Positions 1 to 14,905 are shown, numbered from the stretch's first letter. The stretch: DNA of 64,000 nucleotides from Rallus limicola (GCA_022605955.1 JAKCOZ010000058.1:1550001-1614000), one strand, 5' to 3'. A program made the numbers and translations. The notes: generated by a model from the letters alone, not told the origin.

Positions 1-3000
1 CTTTGTGCGAAATTCCAATTGTTTCTATAAAGGCCTGAACTAGTTCAGTGGAAAGAGAAAAATAGCTACTGTTTTTCTTTAGCCCTAACTATTCCAAAAC
101 AATCATCTATTGTTTCCAGCCTGCACAGCTGGAAAAAGTACTCCCTGGCTCTTGTCTTCATTTATTTTCCATTTTCAAGTGTTTAAATTTAAAGTTTGAA
201 CAGAAGCTCATCCTAACGTTTCCTATTTTCTTATTTTTCTTTACCTCTTCTATGGTTGCCATAGCTGTTCTGCAGTGGGTGGCCCACATCACCGCACGTT
301 ATTCAAGAGGTGAATGCACTGCTGATGTAGGCACTGGCATAGTAGTGTTTTCTGTTTTGTCATTTACCATTTCTCAAGATTGTGGTTTTTAATAGTTCTG
401 CTAACCAATATTTTTTCATGGAAACATGTATTCTAATTCCAAGATTGTTGTCATATAGAAATACAGCTAGATCAGAACCTACCACTCTGTACGTATACTG
501 AAGATTTTTTCTCCTGACATATATTAATTCACACTCAGACTGGATTTCATCTCCTATTTTATCCAGGAGTTAGTTACAAGATACTTGTGGAGCTATATAG
601 GTTTTTTTTTCATTTAAACATCCTAAGCAGCTCAATGAAAATAATTCAAAACTTCAGAGAAAATTAATCCCATTTATAGAAAGTAATACATTTGCCATTT
701 TTAACCAGACATATTAACCCAGCATAAAACATTTGTTCCATAACACAGGAAGATAAAGATATATGCACTTACAATGCAAGAGACCTTTACAGTTTAAGAA
801 TACTGTAACAATGGTTCTTCAAAAGGGGGAAAAGTACATGGGTGGTGATTGGCGTGAGAAGAATGCTGTGCACTGGAAGGGTATGTATAGTTGTTGTTGG
901 GACACTGAATTCCTTTAGCATTTATGTCCTTGCTTTTCACTCCCTGCTTTGGAAAATTAGCTGACCTCAAATATATCAAGACTTAGGTAGCCTTCAAACA
1001 TCACCAACAAAACAAACATGGTGTTGCACAATGAATTTGTTGATGAGTTTTAACTGGCCGTAGACATTTTCTAGAACATTAAAGAGAGAATCTTCCTTTT
1101 ATTATCAGTAAAAGACTAAGCCATGCCAATACAGTTAGTTTTCCCCACCACATGCATTCTTCTAACAAAATTCAGCAGCTAAAGGGCGAAATACTAAAGG
1201 CTGGGTTATAGTACCTTACAATACTCTCTGTCACTAACGAATACACAGTTTACAGACTCTGACTCAACCCCAGCTAATACCTGTACATCACAGTCAAAAT
1301 AGTTGTTCTGATATAACCCAACAGTGTAAATTTTAGCCAAAGAGGAAAATTTAATAGGGAAACTGATAATTAAAGGCAGACTAGCATTGTTTATATATTA
1401 AAAAAAAAGGAGTAGTTTAAGGGTGATGGCAATTTGACCAGGTTGGTAAGCAAGATTAAGGCACAGCAGTGTATTAGAATGAAGACAATTAGACTTACTA
1501 CTTAATCAATCAGTGGCACTTTTTAAAGGATATGTTGCCACAGGTATAGAACTAAAAGACAATCCATGTTTACGATTTAAAAAAAATAAAAATTTTAATT
1601 CTGTCTGGCCATCACCCCATTCCCTCTCCTTTTTTATTGGGCCAAACTGGAATAAGGCAGAATAGAAATCCTATTAAACAATAGGATTTGAAATGAGCTG
1701 CAGCAATTGGACATTTTTATTCTTGGGGAGAGATGAGTTAGAAACAATTTTCAGCACAGCAAGTAAAAAAAAAAATGCTTAAGAGAGGAAAAAAAAGCAC
1801 AAGAGGGAAAAAATGCAAATTTATTGCCATTTCTCAGACTCATGAAATAAGACACCAAAATGAAAAGAGAGCTGTTCTTCCCCTTGAATGTACTCCTATT
1901 GTTTTGCTTAAATCTGGCCCTCAATGTTTTCGACTCTCAGGAGACACCTCCTCACAGGAACCGCACCATGTTGTCAACAGTTACATTAATCTCTCTGACA
2001 GTTTTTAGGAAAGGAGTTTGAACTCGGACACTAATCTTAAGGGGAAAAAAAAAATCCTTGCAAAAAACATCCAGTGGTTAAGGTTGTTGGCCCACATTCA
2101 GCTGTCCAGTCTTCATTGTACTTAGTTTCTGGCATATCCTAAAGGGTACCAACTCTGCTCTTTGCCAAACAGGCAAGAGAGTGCAAATGGCAGGTTTCAT
2201 CTTCCACTGCCACCTCATGTTTCTGCAGTAAAGACTGGGTGAAAGTGCGTCTGGAGAATAATATTCCTGATGGATCACAGAGAAATGCTTGGATGTAAGC
2301 AGTCCTCTTTCCTCTATTAAAAACCTCAAGCCATATAACAGCTTTCTCTAACTACAAATCTCAATTTGCAGTTAAAGAAATACTGGGTTAATTGGGAAAC
2401 TGCCTAATGCTAGTTGCAAATAGCAACTTTCACAAAATTTTTCCAGCTGTCTGTTCAAATCTGCAAAGCATTTTTACATTATATAAGAAGACAAGAGTCA
2501 AACAGTTCATAATTTTTAAAGATGTGAAGTCAGTGAATACATCTAACCTGAACATAATACATGGACGGTAAACTAAACCGTAAAGTGAAAATAAACAGAG
2601 CAGATGGCTAAATGTCTATCCAGGGATACGCTTATCCATTCCAAATGTCAAGTCTCTTCAAGCTTAGTTTCTGTAAATGTTACGGGACCAAGTGTTCTGT
2701 AAGGAGTGCTCTCTTCTGGTCAGACACGGGAGAAGGTAATTCCTTAACAATGTATTTAATGTCATAAACATCCATTATGTAGAATGACAGATTCTGTCTC
2801 TATAAGAGCCACTATAACGAATCTAAGAACAAGGTCATATTTATTCTGATATTCAGAAACGTATGTTGCATTTTAGATGGGGGATGAACACCCTCATCCC
2901 TTCTGAACAAGTCATAAAGCAATAGAGAAATTTGTTTTAGAGATGACATACTTTTCATATTCAAAGGTATTTTATTTTTGTTGATGCTCCAACATGCAAC

Positions 3001-6000
3001 CCTGCAAATAAGCAACAACAAAGTTATTCAGACCTTGTAAATATTCATTAGAAAAAAATGGCTTTACTGGAGACAGTGCTGTCTCCACAATTTGCTCATG
3101 ACTGACAGGTTACATTGTAAAAACAGTAACACACCAAAATCTCACAAATCCAAGAAAATTAAGAAATGGGAAAGTTAAATTGATGCTTTTAAAATGGTCG
3201 TCTATACTACTACATACCCTGTCTGCATGCGGCTGTTTAGAGATATAGGTACCAGATTTCTGCATGGAAAACTGGGAAACCTCATATTAGAAAACAGGTA
3301 AATACTCTTAGGGATAAACGTGCATCAAAGTTTGTCTTGATGAGCTTCCTTTAAGTAAATGGAGAATTTACAAATCTCTTTGTAAATATCTTGCAAAGTC
3401 TAACAGATCCATGTGTAAAAGGATGCAACATGAAAAGGACTAATACTCCTATGAACAGGATCTCATCTAGGCTGATTCCTTCTTGTTTGTCAAGATGTTT
3501 TTCCTAACTTCTGTTTACTTATGGCAATCTATTAGTGAGTCTTCATGATCTTCCTCAAAATGAAGTTGTACTTACAACTTCCACAGAGAAAAGGTAAGAA
3601 ACCTTCCCTTTTAGCTAGCAGCTCACTTTTATGCGCACCATATTCTGCACTCATGTTTGGTACTGCACAGTACTTCTCTGCTGTTTCTTTCCAGTTCTGT
3701 TTCTGTGATATTAAATGATAAAAAATAAGGCATTAAGACTGTGAAAATGCCTAAGTCTTAGTTCCATTATAGAGCATTACAAATTAAGAATACATTAGTA
3801 TTGTCCATAACTACCGTATTACCTCCTCACACAGATAAAACAAAATATGAAGAGAGGCTGTCTATTCATCATCCATACACTATGTCATATAAGTAGATGT
3901 ATCCTGGAATGTCAAATTATGAATTTTTAATTCCTGAAAAAAGGCTAAAATTCAAAATACACCTCCCCTCCCCAATCCTTCCCCCCAAGAAACCTCCCCT
4001 CACTATAAGTCACAATAAAGCCTAGCTAAAAGGTCATCATTTTTGGAACATCTCCCAGACATTCAGGAAAGTTAGGAAAAGCTCTCTTGACAGGCAGAGT
4101 TATGACATGATAAGAACAAGAGCTAGTTTTTCTCCAAGCATCTGCCAGGGTTAAATATTTGCCTGTGTCTAAAGTAACTGCATAGACTATGCTGAAAATC
4201 ACAACCCTCCAAGTATAGTTTGTAGTACACTGTATTTTTTGTGATACACTGCAAAAGCTGATGGAAATGAAAATTGTTAGTGGAATATCAAATCACTAAC
4301 AAATCATGCTATGCATTCAAGTCTCGACTGCCTGCGTATGTCTTGTTTTCTAATGCATAACCAGCTGTTGCAGAATGTCTCCAAGAGAGGGTTGGAGGGT
4401 CAGTTGATCCCCAAACTGTCTACCATTGCCTCTAGCCCAAATGAAAAAGGCAAAATAATTTTCATACATTTATGCCATTTACATTTTTATGATTCTTTAG
4501 AACCTGTATTTGTTCATACCTGTTGCAATTTCACTAACCAAAGTCCTACATAATACTGAGAGACAGTACGATTCTGATTCACATCAGAACTTGTGAACTC
4601 AGAATCATATTTTTTTCTTAATTACCATGAATATGTAACAGTGTTAAGTTTCATCCTTTATGGTGAGCTAGGAATGATCTGGTGACTGACAGGAAAAAGC
4701 TTTCTCTTCAATATACGTCTTTAAGACTGAACTGGAAAGCGAACTAATATCCTTTCAGTGCTTTACATCTTAAGTTCTGTTCTAGAGAACAGAAGGGCAA
4801 CCTAGAACTGAACATAGCATTTAGTGACATTATAGCCACCTGAACAGGTACTAATGGCACCACTAACACTTAGAAGGCTGGGCAGCACAGGGGATTATCT
4901 AGGGAGACTGAAACTTCTCCGTGATGTAATTAATGTATGAAACTTACTAGGAGGCAAAGGCGGAGAAAAAGAATGTTTTGATCTAAGTCCCAAACATGGG
5001 CTGGAACTCAATGAGAAAATACAGATCTGATACTTCAGATTGTTCTCTGGAATAAATTCTGCAGATGCAAGATGATATGAAAGAACAGACTTCTACCAGG
5101 CTGAAATGGAGAAGCTGACAGGTTCAGGGGCGTTAACATGTTAAGCTGTGCTATCCAAGGGATAAAGAAAGTATACTTCACACAGCTGACAGGCAAGGCT
5201 GGAATCTGATATGACAGTAGTAGTCTATATGGAAGAGAAATTAGCCAAGAACTCAGCATGTGGAAGTCACTTATCCCAGCAAAACATGTAGCACCGTTTA
5301 ACCAGCATAATCAATTTGCTTCAAAGCTGGTGATACCAATAAAATTATGGAGGAAATCTTGAAGTTTGGAAAACTTCTTTTAGATCTACATATTTCTTCA
5401 GAAGCTTTATACACTGTCCAAAGCAAGTTCATAGATTAACTAGGGAAGCACAATCTCTCTTTACTAACAGCTGAAAGATGAAAAACCATCATCATAGCAT
5501 GGTATAGCCATCAGAGATTAGATGAAAAAACTTCAGCCACCCTACCCTCCAAATTATCAAATTGACATAGCATGTCAAATTCTTCACTAATTTAAGACCA
5601 GATGTACTGGACTTCACTTGCATTTTCAGATTTATTAATGCTGGCACAGAGGCAGCAGATTGTACATGCTATGGCACCTGAAAACAAATAGGTCCTGGTA
5701 TTTAATGAAATTAGAAGGTTCATTTGATGAGAAGATATTTGGCTACCTATCCATTTCACGGAGTTTTTTCTGGATCCCAGAAAAAATTATTTTTACTGAA
5801 CAAAAAAATTGCACATTTGTTTTGAATTGAAAATTTGATTCTTTCCACAAGAAGGATATTTTTCCTGTTTAATGCTTAAAATGCTAAAAGAATTATATAG
5901 TCACAAAGAAGAAACTACACATGCTTGCATATATAGTAAGTGGATTAGGAATTATACATTATCTAAACTTGGATGTGGAAAAAGAAGAAAATAAATTTAC

Positions 6001-6812
6001 GTAGTGTTACAGTTGTTCATTAAAGTATTCAAATGTGTAAAACACAATTTGTCCGCAACAATTAGAGATTGCTGGACAGCTGTTGTAATACAGCAGACAA
6101 CTCCATGCCACAAGATATTCTGGCAATTCCTTCTGAAATCTCTGGAAGATTCTGGAGTACTAGGACAAGAAAATATGTATACTACCTTCTAGATGTCAGT
6201 TCCATGTACTCACTCAAATATCTTGAAATGTCAGTATGTGTTCCCTTTCTAGGACAAGACAGCATATCCATTCCTTTTCACAATAGACATGCTTTAGCTA
6301 CTTGAAGAAAAATCTTCTCTTCCAGCTCAACAGCTTGTTTTCTTTTTTATTCTGCTTATAGACCAGACACTCGTTAACCTCTCAGATCTCTGGAGAGTTG
6401 TGGTTTAAGGGAACCCAGGAGGAAAAGACAAATTTGGAAAGCCATTTATCCATCTCACTAGAATTGAGACATTATGGTTTTCATTCTTCCCCCACTCCCC
6501 AAAATACCAAACTTCCATCATCAGAACTCTCTGAATAAACGAACATTTTGTTACTGGACTCAGGAAGAAAGAAACCACATGCCTGTTAGGGACAGAGAGA
6601 TGAGGAGTGGAGTATGTGCTCAGGAGCGTGTTTATTTGACTGGATTGCAGACAGTCAACCGAACAACATGCAGATCATATATTTTTAAGCATTTCATAAT
6701 GTCTTATTATTAATTCCAGCCAAAACCACCAAGACCAAAATTATCTGAAATTGGTGCTTGTGTGTCCTGACCCCAAAGCCAACAATGGTTGCATGAAAAA
6801 AAACCAACCCCG

Positions 6813-6838
6813 CCCCCCCCCCCCCGCAAAAAAAAAAC
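6813..6838 (+). repeat. C13 run followed by A-rich tract
   Basis: Thirteen C, then gc, then ten A and further CA-rich sequence. Low-complexity DNA prone to length variation and sequencing error. Confidence 0.85.
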
Positions 6839-7421
6839 AACCCAACCCACCCCTAGATTTTTCTCAGGTTATTTTTTTTTTAAATTGATTAGAATACATT
6901 TCCTTTTAGACCCTATGGAGAAGACAGGATCCACTAACTCAAAAAACTGAAATGTGGTGCTGGGTAAATTTTACTTCCAGGAAACCAAAATGCTGCAGTC
7001 CTTGAGAGAAGGAGGCTATAAGGAGAGGGCTCTTCTAAAGGAAGGAGTTTTTATTGAACCTGTCACTTGTCGTTAAACACTTCATATTTTACCTTAGCCT
7101 GATATTTTTATTAGAGCATACAGACCTTTTTCATCCGTGAATGAAAGCATTCCCTTCAGCCTTGTGTTGAATATGGGGAAAGACTTTCTAAAATCAAGCC
7201 CACCCAAACAGGACAATTAGGTTCACCAAACGAGGAAAGGCACTAGGGAAAATCAACTAATATTAATACTATGATGACTTACACATTTCAATGTTGACTA
7301 TCACATCCCACTTGAATATTGAATTCTTACATGCATTTAATAACATCTGCCTTTAATCTCAGACATACTTGGATATAATTATATAGAAAACAACAGACAC
7401 CAATGCAGAATAAAACACAAG

Positions 7422-7962
7422 TGTCCTTATTGTAGCTGGGGTAAAATTAATTTTCTTTCTAGTAGCTGGTATAGGGCTGTGTTTTGGATTTAGGATGAGA
7501 ATTAATGTTGATAACACACTGATGTCTTTAGCTGTTGCTAGATAATTGTAGCATCTACACCAAGTCAAGGACTTCCCAGCTTCCCAGACTCCACCAGGTG
7601 CAGAAGGAGCTGGAAGAGCACAGCCAGGACAGCTGGCCCGGGCTGGCCAAAGGGATATTCCCTACCACAAAACATCATGATCCGCATATAACCAGGAAAG
7701 TGAGCTGGGAGGCGGGACTGCTGCTCAAAACCAGACTGGGCATCTGGTTTGGGGTTTTTTTTCCTGCATATGGTGAGCAATGGCACTTGTGCATCACTTG
7801 TTTTATTGTATTATTATTATCTTCCTTTGTTACCTTATTAAACTGTCTGTCTTGATCTCAGCTCACAATTTTTTTCCATTCTCCTCCTCGTGCCACTGGG
7901 GGAAGGGGTGTGAGCCAAAGTCTACATGGTGCTTAGTTACCAGCTGGGGTTAAACCACGATA
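7422..7962 (+). mobile_element. Solo LTR of an avian endogenous retrovirus (ERVL-like)
   Basis: A 541-bp element starting tgtccttattgtagctgggg and ending in the ggggttaaaccacga sequence typical of avian ERV LTRs, with the terminal CA mutated to TA. Internal landmarks include the tgttttggatttaggatgag block near the 5' end and an ATTAAA polyadenylation signal at 7837-7842, both in plus orientation, antisense to ERC1. The flanks cacaag (7416-7421) and cataag (7963-7968) look like a 6-bp target-site duplication with one transition. No internal retroviral sequence or second LTR is adjacent, so it is a solo LTR left by recombination. The 106-codon open frame inside it is not a gene. Confidence 0.85.
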
Positions 7963-10028
7963 CATAAGCAAAGTGGAAAAAAATATGTACCACTGTATAG
8001 ATATCTCTAATTAAAAAGCCTGAATGTAAAAAGGTAAAGATAATAAAATTACACATTTTGGTATCCTTATTCACAAATTTAGGTTCACCACACTAGAACA
8101 GAGTAGCACTGGAGAAAAGAGAAAACTCTCAAACAACTTGGCTTCCTCAAGAGAGAAAACCAGTCATTTGTTTCTTGTTCCCAGATGTAAGTTGGTTAGT
8201 TTGAAATTAAAAAAGAGGAAATAAATGATGCTAACTATGCTATTCATGTATCATTGTCTGTCCATTGCTATGTGTACATGTACAAACACATTAAACACAT
8301 TACATAACCTACTGGTTCTATAAAAAAAATAAAAGGCAATTGTAGTATTCAATTAAGAAAACAAATTCCATCGTGTTTCACTTGTGTAAAAGAAATAAAA
8401 ATGAAAAGAATAATTGTGGGTAAAAAAACCAACAAACAAAAAACAGAACAGAAACGAAAGCCATACCTTTTAAAAATCTAGAAGTACTATATAAAAGCAA
8501 AGAAGATGGTCTTGTGGAATGGTACCATTTGATAAAAACAGAATGCATAATAATTGCAAGGCAAATATCAAGTATCACTTATCTTTTCAAGCTTACAGCA
8601 TAGATTTAGTCAAACAGATTAGAAATCTAACCAAATATTCTATTAGTTCTAGGAATTTTTAAAGACATTTCACTAATACAAGGAGGAATGTGTTATTTAA
8701 ACTTAAGCTGCCAAATAACGAGAGCCTTGTGGATTGCCATTGCACTACAGCCACAAAACCCATTAGCAGATGCAGAAATCCCACATCACCACCTTTTTAA
8801 AGTCTGCAGTTATGAAATCATTTTCATACACTTGGAACTTAACTATTTCAGTGCCCTGCACCTACAGGACTGGAATTGAGGGGGAAAAAAACCAAAATGG
8901 TGCATCTGCAAGCATTCCACATGGACATATGTTTCTGTTGTACTTTCAAAAGTTCTTAAACAGTTGAAACTATCCCCCTGGGATTCCACAGAAAAGAGCA
9001 AGAAAGTGTCTGTTTAAATGAAGAAGGGCATTTGTCTTTGCTAGTAAAATATTAGGGTTTATTCTGTGTCTTCGTTGTAGACGTAGCTGGTAACAAAAAC
9101 CAGGATTTAGCCTAGTATAACAAATGAAAACACCTATGAGAAAGCTTATGCTCTAAAAATTTAAAAAATAATTTTAGAAGACCCCAAGGGTAGAGTGCTG
9201 TTTCCATGTTTATTTTCACTCAACAAAAGGAAAATTATTTTTGCAAATTAAATAAATCACAGGCAAAATATTATCTTTTCAATTAGCATCATGGTAATCT
9301 TTATTTCATGGCAACAGTTGAACATTTTTACGACAGCACTTGAAAACTTACCATTTGATAAACCATCTTCAGCTAGTATCAACATGTAGCACACCGAAAA
9401 ATATTTTACTTGCTTTCATACTAGTGACTTTCATATGCCTAGGTAGATTTGAGGTAATACAATAATTTTGCAGGGCAGCAGCATCTTATTTCAGAAATAA
9501 AGCAAACAGGCTAGTAAGCATACCAAGAATTCATGAGATAAAGTAGGGGCTTCACTGTCAAACAAGAAACACAGAAAACATGGTCCTCCAGTGACCCCAC
9601 AATATTTATAATTTACTATAAGAATACTTACTCGCTATCTTTCATTTACTGAAGAAAAGGCACCAATACAAGGTAAAATCCGCTGGAAAAATACACAAAA
9701 CAGCTAAAGAAAAAGACTGTTAGAAGAGCAGTGAAGAAAGAAATACCACACCAATCTCAATGCCAAAATGATAGAATTATTTCAATGATGCACTTCATAA
9801 CAGAGTCAGCAGTTAAAATTATTTTTCCCTTGTATAAAAACATGGTAAGCTATAGAGGCAACTGAGGTGTTCCCTGAAGTGCTCTGGGATAGAGGTGCCC
9901 TTTTAAACCATCAGTAACAAATTTCTTAGGTTACAGCTATGAAAATGGATTAGGAGGTACAGGTGCAGCAGAGAGCGAGGTAGTTAAGCCTGGCTGATTG
10001 GCCACATTTAATTCAATTCCCATGTTAC

Positions 10029-10164
10029 CTGAAGCTGTTGGGAGCTGTCATTAAGATTATCCTCTCGCCTCCTGGCCTCCTCCAGCATCTGTGCACTCTT
10101 CTTTTTCTCCACTTGCTCTTTGTGCTTCAGATTTGCTACTTTCTTATTTTGATCTTTAACTTGC
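10029..10164 (-). CDS. ERC1: ERC1 internal coding exon E (1 nt + 45 codons, coiled coil)
   Basis: Fifth and last ERC1 exon in the window, 136 nt. After the single base that completes the split arginine codon it encodes QVKDQNKKVANLKHKEQ, then VEKKKSAQMLEEARRREDNL, ending NDSSQQLQ. The acceptor ends cttttacag at 10165; the donor is gtaaca below 10029. It leaves in phase 0. QVKDQNKKVANLKHKEQ with SSQQLQ is diagnostic for ERC1; as I recall ERC2 it reads KHNQQLEKKKNAQ and SSQHLQ. The lysine-rich stretch makes a basic patch in the rod. The following ERC1 residues (DSLRKKDDR onwards) were looked for on the minus strand between 1 and 10028 and not found, so the next exon lies outside the window. Confidence 0.95.
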
Positions 10165-12685
10165 CTGTAAAAGAGAAGTGCACTCAGAGAGCAGTCCAGA
10201 GCCCAATTCCTGTCAGCCCAGCGCTGGTGATCTGGGCTGGGGAAGAGTGGAACCCTCAAGTGTCATCACCAACACCAAACTCATCCTCAGGTTCTATCCT
10301 CAACTGTTAATTCAGACAAAAGAACGATTCTTTTTTGCTCATTACTATTAACCTTAATGTGGAAATATATGAAATAAAACCTAGAAGTACTATAAACTGT
10401 TAATTCAAAGATGCACCTAGGACTATGTGGCAGAGATCTTTTCTGTGTTAACACACACAGGTACATAGAAAAACCATAGCAATATAATATCCTATTTTAC
10501 TTTGGGTACCACTATATCTAATCTAAGGAAAATAGGAGGATCAAAAGGAAAAACTAATGAAACATGACTTGAATACAGATTACTTAAAAGATCTAGGCAA
10601 TCTGTTTCCAGAAGTAAAACTATTTAGTTTCAACATTGAGTTCTACTTGTTTACTAGTTATTTAGAGGGATTTCCTATCCTTCCTTTTTACAGAAACACG
10701 GCTGAGCAAGTAAGAACAAGCTATTTCAGAAAGCGTGCATAATTTCCTTTTCACTTGCATCTATGAATTATTTTTGATGATCCTGGCAACTACCATTGCC
10801 TGCAGACAGGGTTTGGCCTTTCTGGGCATTAAGACACATAGAGTATTGAATCTAATTACAGACCCTTTAATCTCAGCCTCCCAACCACAGAGAACTTAAG
10901 TCTAAACTTTTAGTCCAATCAAAACAAAACAGGCTAGCTTTGCCTCCTCAGCTCTTTTCTCCATAATTATATCTGGAGTCTGGATTCTGGAATAAAAGAC
11001 AGATTCTTTGGTTGCAAGATTTCCCCAAAACATCATGCAAGTAAGTAGAGACAGCTCTTTAATTTACTGTTTAGAAAGCAGAACGATACTAGCCTCCTAT
11101 CTGGTACATTATCTACACCAAGAGGGAAGAATGTTTCTTCTCTATTTCAGAGATACTTCTAGAACAGATCACAAACAACTCTGATTGCTTTCATATTTTC
11201 TTCAGAACTCATAACAAAAGTGTGACCAAGAATATATCTCTTTGCTATATATATATTTATGTTCAAATTATGTGGCATATAGCTAGTCAATGCTTCAAGT
11301 TCTTCCAAAAAAATGACGGTTCAACAGCAAGCTCTGCTTTTTGCAACGTAAGCCAAGTGGAGCTGGGAAAATTGCAAAGACAGCAAATTTTCTTTGGTGC
11401 TAAACAAACTTCTATCAGTGTGAAAAAGTGCTGATGGCCTCCAGAGACTATGAAAAAAAAAGGGAAAGGCCTTTTCTGATGATGTTAATAAATTATTGGC
11501 ATACTTAACTACCTTGTCCAACAGTTAACAGCAGATCTGAGTCAGGATGCTTTTTAAACAGAACCAGTATAATTGTTAAGTTGTTCTAACCCAGTCCTGC
11601 GCCCTGGCAATGGGCACGTTGCCCAGTTTGAAAGCAAACTTGTTCAGCGATTAAAAAACTTATTGGAAATATTACGTTGGCACCAACTCAGCTTGTACAA
11701 TACACAGTTCTATCTGTCCAATAAAATAAACATAGCAAGTACAGCTAAGTTAATGCAGAAAATGAAAATACCTAAGCCAAACACATCCAATTCCACATAA
11801 GACTTCTTATTCAACTTCTAAATTAAAATCAGGGAAATTAATTCTTTTGTAAACTTGCAAAACTAGATTAATCTGTTGGGACACTGATCTGTGTTACTGT
11901 AATCAACTGGATAGATAAGAGACAACAATATTAAAGACACAGCTCACATCAAAACATATCTGAAATAGATCATCTCCCCCATGGTCCAACATCTCTTCAA
12001 ACACTTTAAGTATTTCAAAGAAAGGAGTAATTGTAAGGGATAAACTATTGACAACAACCTTCTTATGTCTGAACCAAAATGTATGTTCTTCTAATATGTT
12101 AACTAGACGTTCTGAGACCAATTCAAGCTTTCCTAAAGCAGTTTAAATGATTTAAGTCTGGAAATTACCTAGTGCCTCTAGTATTCAGATCAATCCTCTT
12201 AATTGTTGTGCAGTTTGGAAAATTTAATTCACATGCAGGATACAACTATCACTCTGCTGTCAAAAAGCAACAAACGTTGGGCAATAAACCTTTCATATCG
12301 TACAGCTATCTATGGCATTACCTAAAATTTCCCCAATTAAGAAGGTCACATGAAACTTGAAATTTCTAAATCCAAAGGGCTTGCAATTGTTTGATGGATG
12401 AAAAAATATCTCATCTTGTCTCAAATTGGTATCAAATGATGTTCTTTTAACTCTTTTGAGTGTAATTACAGATATCTATAGCACAAAACCCTATTAAAGG
12501 GACACTAAAGTTTTGAATAAACCTTTAAGAGTGTTTTTAATAAAACTGAAAAAACTGCACAAGATCAAGATAGTAAAAAGGGAATGAAATAAGTACAACG
12601 ATGGCAACTATTTAGAGAGTTATGAGTGTTTTCTAGAAAGCATTACTGCTAGCATGCACAGCAACTAAGTGAACATCAATTTGTA

Positions 12686-12718
12686 ATGTGCACATGGAAT
12701 TCCCATCCATGTGCACAT
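12686..12718. repeat. Inverted repeat (13-bp arms, 7-bp loop)
   Basis: Arms atgtgcacatgga (12686-12698) and tccatgtgcacat (12706-12718) are exact reverse complements. Each arm itself contains the palindrome atgtgcacat. It is too short for a microRNA precursor. Confidence 0.95.
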
Positions 12719-14538
12719 GAGTTTCTGAGAGATACAGAGCATGAAATGTTACTCTTAAGTACATATTCCTACTGAAACATTTTGGTTTTTCTTAATGGGA
12801 CTACAGAGAGAGAAAGAATGCTGGTGATTCTAATGGTTCACACTGGATGAGAGAAAGCTCTAAAGAAGGATATTAATGGAACTAACCAAAACAGTAACAA
12901 TACTGACAATAACAAAACTATCTCAGTGCAGATGTTTATTCTCAATCACCCTCAAATTAAATAATAAAAAATATGGAAAGAAAAATCTATTACAATGATT
13001 ACAGTGAAAAATCCCAGTCATTTTGGAAGTTACAATTTCTTCTGCACTATCAATAGCAATTTTCAAATAATTACTTTTTGATGTCCAGTTCCTAAAAAAT
13101 TTAGCACTCAAAAATGAAAAATCTTTTTCTGTTGCTTAGAATTTTTCTCCATTTCACAATATGTCATACAAAGTACTATAACAACAGAATATATTAGAGA
13201 AAAGGAAGTAGAATCAAAATCAGGCTTCTAATTAAAAAGACAAAAACCAAAATACAAACCAACCAAAGTCCTGTCTCTACTAAGTATGGACCAGATTTTC
13301 AGAATTAATGATTTCACATCCTTTGATTCAAGACTGCTGAAAAATCAATAAACTTTTTGAAACTGGACACTGGGAATAACTACTAATTTACATGACTTTA
13401 TCAAATTTTTAATGAAACAAAGCTACATCACTTAAAAAAAAGCTACAGCTTTCCACTTCTCTCTGAAAATCCTGATTACCAGTGATGAGGTATAGCCAAA
13501 CGCCATGGGGAATGAATTAAACTAGTCACAATAAGCAATAAAAACTTTCAAATGAGAAGATTTCACACTTTAAAATGATTTTAAAGCAGGAAGACAAAGA
13601 TAAGTAATAGAAAAGACCATCAAGCATTCCTGAAAAGTGGACAGTCATTTTATTACCTGTATGTCCTTTAGAAGTTTTCCTCCCTAGTAAGATTAAGTGC
13701 TTTATAAGCCTTGCTATTTATTAAAGCTTTTATGAAATTACTTTTTTCTGTAGTAATGTAAACATTTTTTGTATTTTAATACTGAACTTATTATATTTTC
13801 CTGTAATGCCCTTCAGTATATACAGCTGTCAATTATTTCCTCATATGGATTTTCATGCTACATGTTAATGTAGCCTAAGCTATTATCCTCATCTGTTTAT
13901 CTCTTCTGCGTAACTTCTAATGGTCTTGTAAAATAAAAGGTGACAAAATGTTAACTGAAAATGTGGAAATGTTAATTTCAATTTTATCATTCTATTTTAA
14001 TATATTTTTCCTGCACAGTTACGCCCCTAACACACAACAGTGTTTTCGTAACAGCCCAAGTTACATTTACAGCATTTAGATACATTTATAATGCATTTGA
14101 ACCTCCAAAAGCTTCAAGATAAAACATATACACACATATAATGTTTCACCTAATGAACACACACATTGGGAATAAAGTATACAGATCTGGTGCTCAGCTA
14201 TAGAAACAGGCTGGTTTAGTCATCTGATTTAGGCACTCAGAAAGTATTTCTGTGTCAGTCAGCCATATCAGAGATTGTTTAGCTCAAGATTTCATCGGCG
14301 TAGCATTACCACCCCCCACAGGACAGTCTACTGTTGTTGCAGCTGCTAATTCTGATGAGAGACGAGCTTCTTTTGCTTTAAAGTACACTTTGGTCCTCAA
14401 CATAGTTTAAACTGATGCATGGCCAAAATTACTAAAAAGATAAACTGCAAAGAAAACTGCACGCAATGAAGTAATATATTCAGTTTAAAACTGCCAATTT
14501 GCTTTCTATTATGAAATAATAGATTCTACAATGTATAT

Positions 14539-14905
14539 CATAGGATCATAGAATCATGGAATATCTCAAGTTTGGAGTCATAAGGATCATATGAGTCCAA
14601 CTCCCCGCTCTTTGCAGGACTACCTAAAACTAAACTATATGACTATGGGCATTATCCAGACACTCCTTGAACTCTGACAGGTTTGGTGCTGTGACCACTT
14701 CCCTTGGGACCCTGTCCCAATGACCAATCACCTTCCAAATGAAGACTCTTTTCCTTATGTCCAGCCTGAACTTCCCCTGACGCAGGTTCATTCAATACCC
14801 CAGTGTCCTTGTCACTGGTTCACCAGAGAGAGATCAGTGCCTCCACTCTCCACTGCCCCCCCACCTAGAGGAAGTCGGTATCATTGCATAAGACCTCAAA
14901 GCATT
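14539..14905 (-). mobile_element. CR1 LINE 3' fragment
   Basis: Plus-strand text runs from the inverted 8-bp tail (atcatagaatcatggaat) through ggatcatatgagtccaactc and ttgaactctgacaggtttgg to caccagagagagatcagtgc. This is the reverse complement of an avian CR1 3' end, so the element lies on the minus strand, in the same sense as ERC1. It is diverged, 5'-truncated, and of the same subfamily type as 58290-58628. Confidence 0.85.

Larger units (their letters stand above)
1..10028 (-). other. ERC1: ERC1 intron downstream of exon E (partial)
   Basis: Intronic AT-rich DNA beginning with the gtaaca donor below exon E. It holds a solo LTR at 7422-7962 and a C13 run followed by an A-rich tract at 6813-6838. 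I see no further coding exon; open frames here are short, lack family similarity and have no paired splice signals. The stretches 1-7421 and 7963-10028 otherwise look like unique intron. Confidence 0.75.

Noticed and set aside
7535..7855. 106-codon plus ORF
   Set aside because: Lies wholly inside the solo LTR at 7422-7962; LTRs do not encode protein here and no family motif is seen.
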